Assembly (NCBI GenBank): GCA_001603115.1
Contig: LVBG01000008.1
Span: 1-39,443, forward strand
Reading direction: 5' to 3'
Length of the DNA: 39,443 bases
Source of the DNA: Spirochaetales bacterium Spiro_05
GTDB lineage: Bacteria; Spirochaetota; Spirochaetia; Sphaerochaetales; Sphaerochaetaceae
A program made the position numbers and the translations under genes. Positions 9,153-17,034 of this stretch are shown in pieces (the stretch's first letter is position 1; each line of letters opens with the position of its first letter). The notes below the pieces were generated by a model that ran no database searches, was not told the DNA's origin, and saw nothing but the letters and a program-made list of their open reading frames with translations.

Positions 9153-10304
9153 ATGCATATTGCCTTGTTCTATGTGGACGCAGGAAAAGGACATCTTACA
9201 CCGGCTCAGGCCCTTTCCGATGCTTTCATACGCCTTGGTCATACCACGGTGGTGGAGGACCTGTTTGCTGCATGCAATGCCCCCATCATCAACTGGATGA
9301 GCAAGAACAACTGGCGATTCCTGTTGCACTTTCCCCGTTATGAGGCGTTCATCAATCCCAAGGCCGATACCCGTTTCAATGCCAGCATCATTCGCTTTTT
9401 CTCCAAGTACTCCCATGGTCCTAAAGACTTCGGGCAGTGGTTTGACACACAAAAGCCTGACTGCATCGTCGTTCCCCACTTTCTCGCCGGGGCCTTGGTA
9501 CAGCCGATGGTCAAGCATCTTGGCCTTCAGGTTCCTGTCTTCGAGTATGCAGCTGATGTCGTTTTCACCCCGAACCTTGGGATCAACAATGAGCTGGACA
9601 AGCTGTACATCTGTACTGAAATCGGCAAGGAGCTTGCCATCAAGCAGGGACAGAGGGAAGAGACCATCTCCCTGTGTCCCTTCCCGCTCAAAACAGAGAT
9701 GATGTTCAGCAAGCCAATGGAAAAACGGGAAGCCCGCACGCTCCTGGGGTTGGAAGAGAAGTTCACCGTGCTGCTCAATCTTGGAGGGGAAGGCATCGGG
9801 ACAACCGACTTTCTGGAAGAGGTGGTAAAGAGAGGCCTCGATTGGCAGATCATCACCGTGGGGAATCTCAGCCCTTCCACAAAACTCCAGTACAAGCTTT
9901 TCAAGGAGAAAAACCCCGACTTCAGGCTCCATACTCCCGGCTTTGTGAAAAACATCCACCAATACATCTGTGCCTGCGACGTACAGGCAGGCAAAGCAGG
10001 GGCGAACTCCCTGATGGAGTCGCTTTCCCTCAAGCGCCCTTTCCTTATTTCCAACCTGCTCTACGCCGCCTGGCCGACCACCATCTTTTTTGAGCGAAGA
10101 AAGGTGGGCTGGGTGGAAAACTCCGTACCCAAACAAGTTGACATCCTCCAGCAGTACAGCCAGAGTCCTGAGGCACAACAGGCGATGGAAGAGGCGTTCA
10201 GGCTCCTCCCCCTCACCTTTGACAGCGACCAGTTCGCCTCCATGATCATCGATGATGCCAAGCAAGTGCTGAGGACCAAGTACAAGCGAACCGAGATTGC
10301 CTAG
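9153..10304 (+). CDS. GT28-type diacylglycerol glycosyltransferase (MGDG-synthase-like), copy 2
   Basis: Paralogue of 383 residues of the preceding gene. Landmarks sit at the same residue numbers: A-G-K-G-H at 10-14, GGEGIG at 211-216, D-V-Q-A-G-K-A-G-A-N at 276-285, and a shared SDQF motif near the C-terminus. Residues around the acceptor site differ clearly (for example 'VYTADVFNNP' against 'EYAADVVFTP' near 131-140), which suggests a different acceptor or sugar donor. One copy could make the mono- and the other the diglycosyl-lipid; this is inference. The start follows the previous stop by 4 bases, with only a weak AGAG ribosome site, so translation is probably coupled. The large open frame on the opposite strand is a shadow. 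Confidence 0.82.
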   Translation: MHIALFYVDAGKGHLTPAQALSDAFIRLGHTTVVEDLFAACNAPIINWMSKNNWRFLLHFPRYEAFINPKADTRFNASIIRFFSKYSHGPKDFGQWFDTQKPDCIVVPHFLAGALVQPMVKHLGLQVPVFEYAADVVFTPNLGINNELDKLYICTEIGKELAIKQGQREETISLCPFPLKTEMMFSKPMEKREARTLLGLEEKFTVLLNLGGEGIGTTDFLEEVVKRGLDWQIITVGNLSPSTKLQYKLFKEKNPDFRLHTPGFVKNIHQYICACDVQAGKAGANSLMESLSLKRPFLISNLLYAAWPTTIFFERRKVGWVENSVPKQVDILQQYSQSPEAQQAMEEAFRLLPLTFDSDQFASMIIDDAKQVLRTKYKRTEIA

Positions 10305-10317
10305 ACCGGTTCTTCCC

Positions 10318-10346
10318 TTTACAACTGCACTTTGACTCCTTACACT
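10318..10346 (+). promoter_or_regulatory. Putative promoter of the second RND exporter
   Basis: TTTACA (10318-10323) and TACACT (10341-10346) are 17 bases apart, just after the second GT28 gene. Transcription would start near 10353, giving a leader of about 23 bases that contains AAGGGG (10363-10368). Read-through from the GT28 promoter is also possible. Confidence 0.5.
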
Positions 10347-10375
10347 AGAGAAGAAATCACACAAGGGGCCAGAGG

Positions 10376-12706
10376 GTGCATACACTTATCTCATGGGTAC
10401 TGCGACACACGAAAATTGTGCTTTTTCTAATATTTGCCGGCACACTTGCAGCGCTGACTATGCTTCCCTCCCTTGAGCTCAACAGCGAATACATCAACCT
10501 GCTCCCACCCAAGGAAGAGCATAAGTTGCTCAAACAAGAGGTGCTCAACGTCAGTGGATCAAATCCGGGTGATCTCTATTGCCTGCTCGAAGGTGATACG
10601 GTGTTTACCGCGAAGACCTTGAACGCAGTCCAACAGGTCCTTGACGAACTATCCTCACTCGAAGAGGTCAAAAAGCCGCTTTCACCCTTCGCCTTCATCA
10701 CGGTCCAGAAAAAAGGAACCAGACTCTCCACCTTACCGCTCAGTCCTGTACAAGAAGGAAACATCTGGACCGAAGAGGATGCAAGAGTCTTCAAGCAACG
10801 GCTGCAAGCCGATGAGATTGCAAAGGGTCTTCTCTCCACCGAAGACGGAAATGCCCTGCTCTTTCAGGTAGCCCTGAAGGAGAAGCGCACAGACCAAGCA
10901 GAGGTTCACCGGAAAATTCAGGACATTGTGAATTCCCTCTCTTCTTATGCCGAGGTCTCACTCATCGGAACCCCACTCTTTGAGGATAGGGTGCTCTTCT
11001 ACCTCTCCCACGATCTCAATAGGCTGCTCATTCTCTGCATGGCAGTCATTGTACTGCTCTTCTACCTTGCCTTCCGTTCCAAGCGGGCCGTCATCATTCC
11101 CTTTTCCCTCTCCCTCATTGCCTTGGTTTGGACGCTTGCCTGCATGGTGTTGCTGGGGTATGCCCTGACGGTGGTGAACATCATTGTCCCCTCCATGGTA
11201 CTCATCCTTGGATCTTCCTACGCCATTCATGTGCTGAGCGAGTACTATCGCAGCCTTACAGCCGATGCCACCAAGGAAGATCGGAACCAGCAGATCATCA
11301 CCTCCGTGACAAAAATCAGCAAGACCATCTTCGGAGCCTGCCTTACCACCATCGTAGGCTTTCTCTCCCTGCTTGTCTGTGAGCTTGAGGCTTTCAAAGA
11401 GTTGGGTATCGCCGTATCATTGGGCATCTTCTTCTGTGCCCTGCTCTCCATGCTCTACATCCCCGCTCTGCTCTCGATACTGCCAACTCCAAAGCGCAAG
11501 GACCTCAGAACCTTCACCCATGGCCCCATCGCCCGTATGGTCCATGCACTCAGCCTTCGTTCCGTGCGGTCTTGGCCGTTGGCTATCATCCTTTTCGCAG
11601 CCCTGATCACCTCGTTCACCTTCACAAAACAGCAGGTGAAAATCGAAACCGATTACTTGACCTATTTCCCGAAGAACGATCAGCTCATAGCCCAATCGAT
11701 TGAGTTTGCCCAGAAAATCGGGGGTTCTGATCCTCATTACATCACCCTCACCGCCCCAGGCAATGAGAAGAATTACTTCCTCCGTCCAGATGTTCTTCAA
11801 CAGGTGTATGCCTTTGAAGAGGAGCTCTTGCGCTCAAACGAGGATATCACGCACTTGCTCTCCTTCAGTCGCTATGTAGCATTCCTGCACTCGGTGCATC
11901 AAGGCAGCTTTGCGATTCCCGATACCCCCGGCTTGCTCTTGACGCTCTCCCGTCTGCTGGTGGTGGTGAGCAAGCAGATGGATCACCCCATACTCTCCTC
12001 GCTCATCAGTGAGGATGGTTCAAGGATTACCCTCACCATCCGATCCTTCGACAGCAGGTACAACAGTTGGGAAAGCCTGGAGAGTGTACAAAAGCTCCAA
12101 CAGTCCATCATGGAGGCAACCCATCTGCTTCCTGATAACCTTGCCATTGATGACTGGGGAGTTGGTGTTGACGCCCTGAGGATGAGCAGGAGCATTGCTG
12201 AGGACCAGAATCGATCGCTCTTGCTCTCTCTTGTGCTGGTGCTTCTCATCGTGATGATTCAGTTCAAATCAGTGAAGACAGGTTTCTTTGCTCTGGTGCC
12301 TACCCTCACCGGCATCATGGGCAACTACCTGTTCATGTACCTGCTGGATATCCCATTTGATGTGGTTACCATCATCTTCGCCTCGGTGACCGTGGGTGTT
12401 GGGGTGGATGCGGCCATCCACTTTTTGCTGCGATTCAGAAGTAGGCAGGCAGAGCATCCTGCCCTGCCCTATGAGGTGGTGGTAGCCCAGACATTGGAGG
12501 AGACAGGAAGACCGATTCTTCTTACGTCTTCAGCGCTCATCCTTGGGCTTCTGGTGCTGCTCTTTGCCAGCTTCCTGCCGATCAGATACTTCGGGTTGCT
12601 GCTAAGCTTTGCACTGTTGGTGACAACCTTCGCCACTCTCTTCATCCTTCCCTCGCTGATGATCGCCTTGCACAAGCTCAGCGCAAAGAGTAGGAAGCGC
12701 CCATAA
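10376..12706 (+). CDS. RND-superfamily exporter (MMPL/patched-like), second copy
   Basis: Inner-membrane transporter of 776 residues, a full-length paralogue of the exporter at 4347-6770. It has the same duplicated plan: an N-terminal helix at about 12-30, a first extracytoplasmic domain, a helical bundle from about 220, a second extracytoplasmic domain, and a second bundle to the C-terminus. The G-V-G-V-D-A-A-I-H-F motif in the second bundle matches G-T-G-I-D-D-A-I-H-F of the first exporter, but the second of the paired acidic residues is Ala here. It starts with GTG, supported by AAGGGG 7 bases upstream. Its last 29 bases overlap the convergent Wzi-family gene. The position after two lipid glycosyltransferases suggests a glycolipid or lipid-linked cargo (inference). 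Confidence 0.87.
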   Translation: MHTLISWVLRHTKIVLFLIFAGTLAALTMLPSLELNSEYINLLPPKEEHKLLKQEVLNVSGSNPGDLYCLLEGDTVFTAKTLNAVQQVLDELSSLEEVKKPLSPFAFITVQKKGTRLSTLPLSPVQEGNIWTEEDARVFKQRLQADEIAKGLLSTEDGNALLFQVALKEKRTDQAEVHRKIQDIVNSLSSYAEVSLIGTPLFEDRVLFYLSHDLNRLLILCMAVIVLLFYLAFRSKRAVIIPFSLSLIALVWTLACMVLLGYALTVVNIIVPSMVLILGSSYAIHVLSEYYRSLTADATKEDRNQQIITSVTKISKTIFGACLTTIVGFLSLLVCELEAFKELGIAVSLGIFFCALLSMLYIPALLSILPTPKRKDLRTFTHGPIARMVHALSLRSVRSWPLAIILFAALITSFTFTKQQVKIETDYLTYFPKNDQLIAQSIEFAQKIGGSDPHYITLTAPGNEKNYFLRPDVLQQVYAFEEELLRSNEDITHLLSFSRYVAFLHSVHQGSFAIPDTPGLLLTLSRLLVVVSKQMDHPILSSLISEDGSRITLTIRSFDSRYNSWESLESVQKLQQSIMEATHLLPDNLAIDDWGVGVDALRMSRSIAEDQNRSLLLSLVLVLLIVMIQFKSVKTGFFALVPTLTGIMGNYLFMYLLDIPFDVVTIIFASVTVGVGVDAAIHFLLRFRSRQAEHPALPYEVVVAQTLEETGRPILLTSSALILGLLVLLFASFLPIRYFGLLLSFALLVTTFATLFILPSLMIALHKLSAKSRKRP

Positions 12707-14396
12707 CCAGCTGCAGGTCGCTTTGCATCTGGTACTCATGTATTTGGGCAAGCAGATCAAGCGATCCGTAGAGATCCCAGCTGCCCTGACGCTTTCCCCC
12801 TGCAACACCTCCCATCAGATAGAAGGTGGGACTTCCGGTAGGCGCCATATCCAAGTCGCCTTTCTTCCAGAAGCTGTTCTTGTCGATCTCCCCATGTGCC
12901 ATCCCAAAGAAGCGCCCACGCAGATACCAGGCCCCAGGCTCACGATACTCAAGTGAAGAGCTGAGTACCAAGGCATCACCACCGTAGCGGTAACCAAGGT
13001 AGTCCTGGTCGTAGACAACCTTATCGGGAAACCAACGTCGGATTGCAATGATGTAATTAAGTGAATCTGTATGATCGCTTGATGTTTGATCTGCATTACC
13101 ATCGAGACTTCTCAAATAAAGATACGGATCGGTATAGACCCCTTCGACATGACCGCTCAAGAGACCCTTCCCCACAGGTTTTGCCATCCTCAAGCCCAGC
13201 ATGAAAGCCAGGCCGTTGGGGTGTTTTTCAGCTGTGGGAAGATTCCACTCTGTCTCCCCTAATGAAAGCTCATCCATCGCAAACTGACCATAGACGTTCC
13301 AACCCTTGCTCAGGGCATAATCCACTTCCAGTGACGCTAGGGAGTTCGCATTCGTTCGGATGAAATAGTTGTGGTAGATCATAAAGGGGTTGAGAATTCT
13401 TAGGTCGATGCCTCCGCTGGCATTCTGGTACATAATCCCTTCATTGAGGGCAAAGCCCAGCCTGTTCTCCAATAGTCTCCATTCAAAACGGTGGGCCATG
13501 AAGAGCTTCAAGCCTTTGATGGGATGTGCCTGACTATATTCATTGGTATGAGCACCAATCTCATTGGGATGGGGAAAGAAGGAGGTGACGAAGGTATATT
13601 TGAAGGAGTCGCGGTAGGCGGTAATCCGACCTTGGTTGTGGTACTGCACCTGGCTTCCCAGCATGAAGTTGCCTGACGCTCCAGGCCCCCATGAGAGCCG
13701 GTCACGCCCTACCTGGAGGTGCCAACCACTGCCACCGGCAGCAAGAAAACCACGATAGGGAATGTTTGCATCAAGATACAGCTCATCAGAACCAAACTGT
13801 ACAGGGAGGTTGGTGGTAAGATAATATTTCCCGAACAAGTCTGATATCCCGTCTACGGCCTTGTGAGAATCGTCACGGTCATTAAAAGGGCTGTTGACCA
13901 AGGCCAGATCGCCACCGGCATAGAACGGGCCCAGATCGACCTCCAGGGGGAAGTTGACCAGGGGCTTGCGGTCGAGATAGGAGTACACCCAATCTTCTTC
14001 GGTGATGAAGGCTGTTGTGTTGGTGTGCGTATAGGACTCAAGGTTGGCTTCGAATCTGATGGAGAATGCTTGCTCATTGCGTGTGAGCTCTTCATTGAGC
14101 GAATCAAAAATCTTCTGCTCAATCTCAGAAAAGCTGGATTGATCCAACTTGTTGAGCAAGAAAAGCAACTCATCACGGCTCCAAGGCCCTGCTGTTGAAG
14201 GCAGGGAGTACCCTTGGCTGATATAAAGGTCCCTCATATCACGATAGAGTGAAGAGTCAACAGGATATATCTTTGCAGGGCTTGCTCCCACCAGGAATGA
14301 GCAAGCCAGAACCAGAACCAAGAAGAGAAGCATTCGTTTTGCTTTAGAAGAACAGCCCCATGCCGATGGAAAGTTCCCATTCAATTTCTCGTACAT
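12678..14396 (-). CDS. Wzi-family outer-membrane capsule assembly protein
   Basis: Outer-membrane beta-barrel protein of 572 residues in the Wzi capsule-assembly family, which holds or guides polysaccharide at the cell surface. A hydrophobic signal segment at residues 22-40 ends in V-G-A-S-P-A. The family hallmark G-R-D-R-L-S-W-G-P-G is present and matches the V-K-R-D-W-G-P-G motif of the paralogue at 17035-19005. The start at 14396 overlaps the upstream gene by 53 bases and has AGGAG at a good distance. The alternative ATG at 14333, 10 bases after the upstream stop, lacks both a ribosome site and a charged n-region. It is co-transcribed with the POTRA protein upstream. Its 3' end overlaps the convergent RND gene by 29 bases. 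Confidence 0.75.
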   Translation of the reverse strand: MYEKLNGNFPSAWGCSSKAKRMLLFLVLVLACSFLVGASPAKIYPVDSSLYRDMRDLYISQGYSLPSTAGPWSRDELLFLLNKLDQSSFSEIEQKIFDSLNEELTRNEQAFSIRFEANLESYTHTNTTAFITEEDWVYSYLDRKPLVNFPLEVDLGPFYAGGDLALVNSPFNDRDDSHKAVDGISDLFGKYYLTTNLPVQFGSDELYLDANIPYRGFLAAGGSGWHLQVGRDRLSWGPGASGNFMLGSQVQYHNQGRITAYRDSFKYTFVTSFFPHPNEIGAHTNEYSQAHPIKGLKLFMAHRFEWRLLENRLGFALNEGIMYQNASGGIDLRILNPFMIYHNYFIRTNANSLASLEVDYALSKGWNVYGQFAMDELSLGETEWNLPTAEKHPNGLAFMLGLRMAKPVGKGLLSGHVEGVYTDPYLYLRSLDGNADQTSSDHTDSLNYIIAIRRWFPDKVVYDQDYLGYRYGGDALVLSSSLEYREPGAWYLRGRFFGMAHGEIDKNSFWKKGDLDMAPTGSPTFYLMGGVAGGKRQGSWDLYGSLDLLAQIHEYQMQSDLQLVMGASYSLR

Positions 14397-16038
14397 CGAT
14401 ATCTCCTGCCAACGCCTTCTTCACATCCCCAAGGTTGAATCCGAGCGACCCGCGAACCGGGTAGCTGGGGAATTTGTTCAGGATGCCCCACCCTTCGACA
14501 CCTGCGGCAGCAAGGATGCTGCGCCCATTGCTCTGGGAAGGATTTTCGAAGATTCCGATATCGAGGAAAGGATTCACATAGGATCTGGCAAACCCGAAGT
14601 TGATGAATTCGGCTGTCATATTCAAATTGAGAATGGCTCCATAGCCGATTGCTCCATTTTCATAGCTGTTTTTCAAAGTACGAGAGAGATATCCGCGGAA
14701 GTAGTCGTCGATATCCTCATCATCCGAGGGAAGGAATGTCCGCTTGTTCCCATCAGTGAGAAATCCTGTGAGTTCCAATGAAGGGTTGAGACGCCAAAGG
14801 ATGAAGGGGAACCAGCTCAGCTTTCCTTCCATATACCAGGTGTCCTCATACTCAGGTTGCGGGTATTGCTGGTACGAATAGGTCAGAGCGACCTTTGCCC
14901 CTTTTCGGAAATTTTCAACCCAATTGATATCGCTCTTGGTGATGGAGGATGTATAGGTGTAGGAGTAAGGAAGAGGATCGAGTGTAGGATTGAACTCAAG
15001 CATTGCTCGTACCGACGTGGAGAATGCATACCCAAAAGGCAAGGCAAACCCGGTACCCAACGAGGTGCTGACGTTTACTGCGTCCATGCTCGGTGAACCC
15101 TCCTCCTTGTCGGTTTCAACCTGCATGTTGAAGGAGATGGGAAGGGTAAACAAGCTCAAATCATGTTGGGAAAGCACTGTGTTGGTCTTGAAGTGATCCA
15201 ACAGGGTGATCTCGTCCTGTTCAATTTTCAACGTGGTGGAGAGGGTGTACCGTCCCCCGTTCTGATAGAACGGACCGTAGGTGAAGGTAACACCATAATC
15301 TTCAGGATTCCAAGAGGAGAAGTCGGAAGAGGGGCTGAAATCGCCCCACGCGGAGAGACCAACCCCGATTCCGAAAACCTGCAGACCTGCCCAGTCGAAT
15401 GAGAAGTCAAAATCTCCTGTTTGCGGACTATTCTTCACCCGCTCATACTTGAATTTGAACCCGAGGGATGTATTGAGTATAGGGAGAGAGGAGACATCGA
15501 GCTCGAGAAAGTCCTCACGATTTTCCCATCCTGACCGACCACCATCACCTTGTGATACGTGTCCGGTGAAGGTAAGGTCCCCAAAGGTTCCCAAGATGTT
15601 CTTTTCATAAATCTTCACACCCAGGCGAAGACCCATCTCATCATTGTCATACTTGGGATAGGGAATGGCGAGGAAGGTGGATGCATCGACAATATGGTAG
15701 GTAGCCTTATACTGGGCAATACCCCGCACAAAGGACTCCAGAGCGTATGAATATTCCACTTTGGTGAAAATTCGCTTGTTGAAGAGCTGCTGTTTCTTGG
15801 ATTCAAGGGCTTCAACCATCTCTTCTTCGGTCAGAAAGATGGGGTCACCCTTTTCGGGAACAATGGCTTTTCGAAGAACAAAGTCTTTCGTCTTGCCAAC
15901 AACATCGAACTCATACTCGATGATGCTATAGCCTTTCACTTGATCCAAAGTCACCAAGGCGGTATTGGCAAACAACACGCTGCCAAGGACCAGTGAAGCA
16001 AGGACAAGTACTATTTTTCTTACACTATGGTTCATCAT
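14344..16038 (-). CDS. POTRA-domain outer-membrane beta-barrel protein (BamA/TamA-like)
   Basis: Secreted outer-membrane protein of 564 residues. A signal peptide covers about residues 1-24. A single POTRA-like domain follows (about 30-105: conserved I-x-Y-E-F-D-V-x-G, then L-F-N-K-R-I-F-T-K-V), and then a long beta-barrel with alternating aromatic strands that ends in Phe-Phe, as barrel proteins usually do. It could insert or secrete a partner across the outer membrane. Its pairing with a Wzi protein suggests the partner is that protein or a surface polymer (inference). The start at 16038 is preferred over ATG 16065, because the promoter at 16075-16103 should initiate near 16068 and would leave the latter without a leader. 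It is much shorter than true BamA, so it is not the housekeeping assembly factor. Confidence 0.7.
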   Translation of the reverse strand: MMNHSVRKIVLVLASLVLGSVLFANTALVTLDQVKGYSIIEYEFDVVGKTKDFVLRKAIVPEKGDPIFLTEEEMVEALESKKQQLFNKRIFTKVEYSYALESFVRGIAQYKATYHIVDASTFLAIPYPKYDNDEMGLRLGVKIYEKNILGTFGDLTFTGHVSQGDGGRSGWENREDFLELDVSSLPILNTSLGFKFKYERVKNSPQTGDFDFSFDWAGLQVFGIGVGLSAWGDFSPSSDFSSWNPEDYGVTFTYGPFYQNGGRYTLSTTLKIEQDEITLLDHFKTNTVLSQHDLSLFTLPISFNMQVETDKEEGSPSMDAVNVSTSLGTGFALPFGYAFSTSVRAMLEFNPTLDPLPYSYTYTSSITKSDINWVENFRKGAKVALTYSYQQYPQPEYEDTWYMEGKLSWFPFILWRLNPSLELTGFLTDGNKRTFLPSDDEDIDDYFRGYLSRTLKNSYENGAIGYGAILNLNMTAEFINFGFARSYVNPFLDIGIFENPSQSNGRSILAAAGVEGWGILNKFPSYPVRGSLGFNLGDVKKALAGDIDVREIEWELSIGMGLFF

Positions 16039-16074
16039 GTGTCCAGATTTTCCCCATGTTTCCATTCGACTTGC

Positions 16075-16103
16075 AGAATAGACAGTTTTTCCTTACTAGT
16101 CAA
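16075..16103 (-). promoter_or_regulatory. Strong internal promoter of the POTRA-Wzi pair
   Basis: On the minus strand TTGACT (16103-16098) and TATTCT (16080-16075) are separated by exactly 17 bases, close to consensus. It lies in the only sizeable gap of the polysaccharide block and makes the last two genes a separate unit, starting near 16068. Confidence 0.75.
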
Positions 16104-16246
16104 TAAAATGATAGCACTTTGCTTCCCATTCTGATGGTTTCCACCCCTGCGTGAAGAAGGGAAAACCATACCAACAGTCATTTCTAGTAAAACCACTGAA
16201 ATTGGTCAGAGTTACCAACATGAGGAAAGATCAAAAATGCATGTGC
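16104..16246 (-). other. Intergenic stretch after the GT2 gene with an inverted repeat
   Basis: ATGGTTT (from 16134) pairs with AAACCAT (ending 16169), with inner complementary C and G runs, giving a possible hairpin between the GT2 stop and the internal promoter. No T tract follows on either strand, so it is at best a weak or Rho-assisted terminator, or an operator. Nothing else is recognisable here. Confidence 0.3.
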
Positions 16247-17017
16247 CTATCGCTGCTTCTGGATACCTTGGTACTTGCGTAGTCCATTAAGTGTGTAGTG
16301 TGCAAAATACCAGAGGGATTTCACCGGTGAGTAGCCAAGATACCGGCGATAGACAAGCCAGCGGTTCTTCGCTGCTTTCGCCTTGTTTCCCGAACGGTTG
16401 TTCTCATAGATACGATACTGGATGAGCACCTCAGGATTCCCCACTGCGGTAAGGCCATCCTGAAACAAACTCAGCCAGAACACCAGATCCTCATGGGCAT
16501 AGGAGCCGTCCATCGTGTGGCTCTTCACCCAGGAGGAGCGCATGACAACGGTTGAGGGAAGAATGAAGTTCTCTTTGAGCACGGCTTTGAGCGAGCAAGC
16601 AGCAGGAACAATCTTGGTTTTCCCGATCGCCCTTCCCTCTCCATCTATGAAGGAGTAACTGGAGTAGACGAGATCACATCCAGAGGATTCCAGTAGTGCT
16701 ATCTGCTTGAAAAGTTTATCTTCATGCCAGATATCATCGCTGTCCAGAAATGCGATATAGGAGCCGGAAGCAAGGGAGAAAAGGTGGTTGCGAGCATTCG
16801 CAACCCCTCCGTTCTTCTCCAAGTGAGTAATCTTGATCCGCTCATCCGTACCAGCAAGTTCCTGCATCACCTTCCACGTCTCATCAGTTGATGCATCGTC
16901 AATGATGAGGATCTCAAGGTTGGTGTAGGTCTGTCTCACTGCAGAGGCAATACTCTGTGCAAGAGTCCTTGCACAGTTGTATGCCGGAACAATGACGGAA
17001 CAAAGCCCTTCTTGCAT
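16247..17017 (-). CDS. Family 2 glycosyltransferase
   Basis: Inverting GT-A glycosyltransferase of 256 residues. The N-terminal nucleotide-sugar fold shows VIVPAYNCA (9-17), the first acidic motif IIDDASTD, and the metal-binding FLDSDD motif near residue 95. A downstream E-D-L (HEDLVFWL) near 170 provides the expected acidic catalytic region, and an R/K-rich C-terminus follows. It should add one sugar to a lipid-linked or surface glycan in the cytoplasm. It is the last gene of the five-gene run that begins at the GT8 fusion, 17 bases after the Wzi-like gene. The family is certain; the sugar and acceptor are unknown. Confidence 0.9.
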   Translation of the reverse strand: MQEGLCSVIVPAYNCARTLAQSIASAVRQTYTNLEILIIDDASTDETWKVMQELAGTDERIKITHLEKNGGVANARNHLFSLASGSYIAFLDSDDIWHEDKLFKQIALLESSGCDLVYSSYSFIDGEGRAIGKTKIVPAACSLKAVLKENFILPSTVVMRSSWVKSHTMDGSYAHEDLVFWLSLFQDGLTAVGNPEVLIQYRIYENNRSGNKAKAAKNRWLVYRRYLGYSPVKSLWYFAHYTLNGLRKYQGIQKQR

Positions 17018-17034
17018 GCCTCACGCTCCTCTTG

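Noticed and set aside
9087-10385. A minus-strand open frame of 432 residues opposite the second GT28 gene
   Set aside because: It covers a well-supported GT28 gene on the other strand, its protein has no family character, and no ribosome site or promoter serves it. It is a by-product of the codon use of the real gene.
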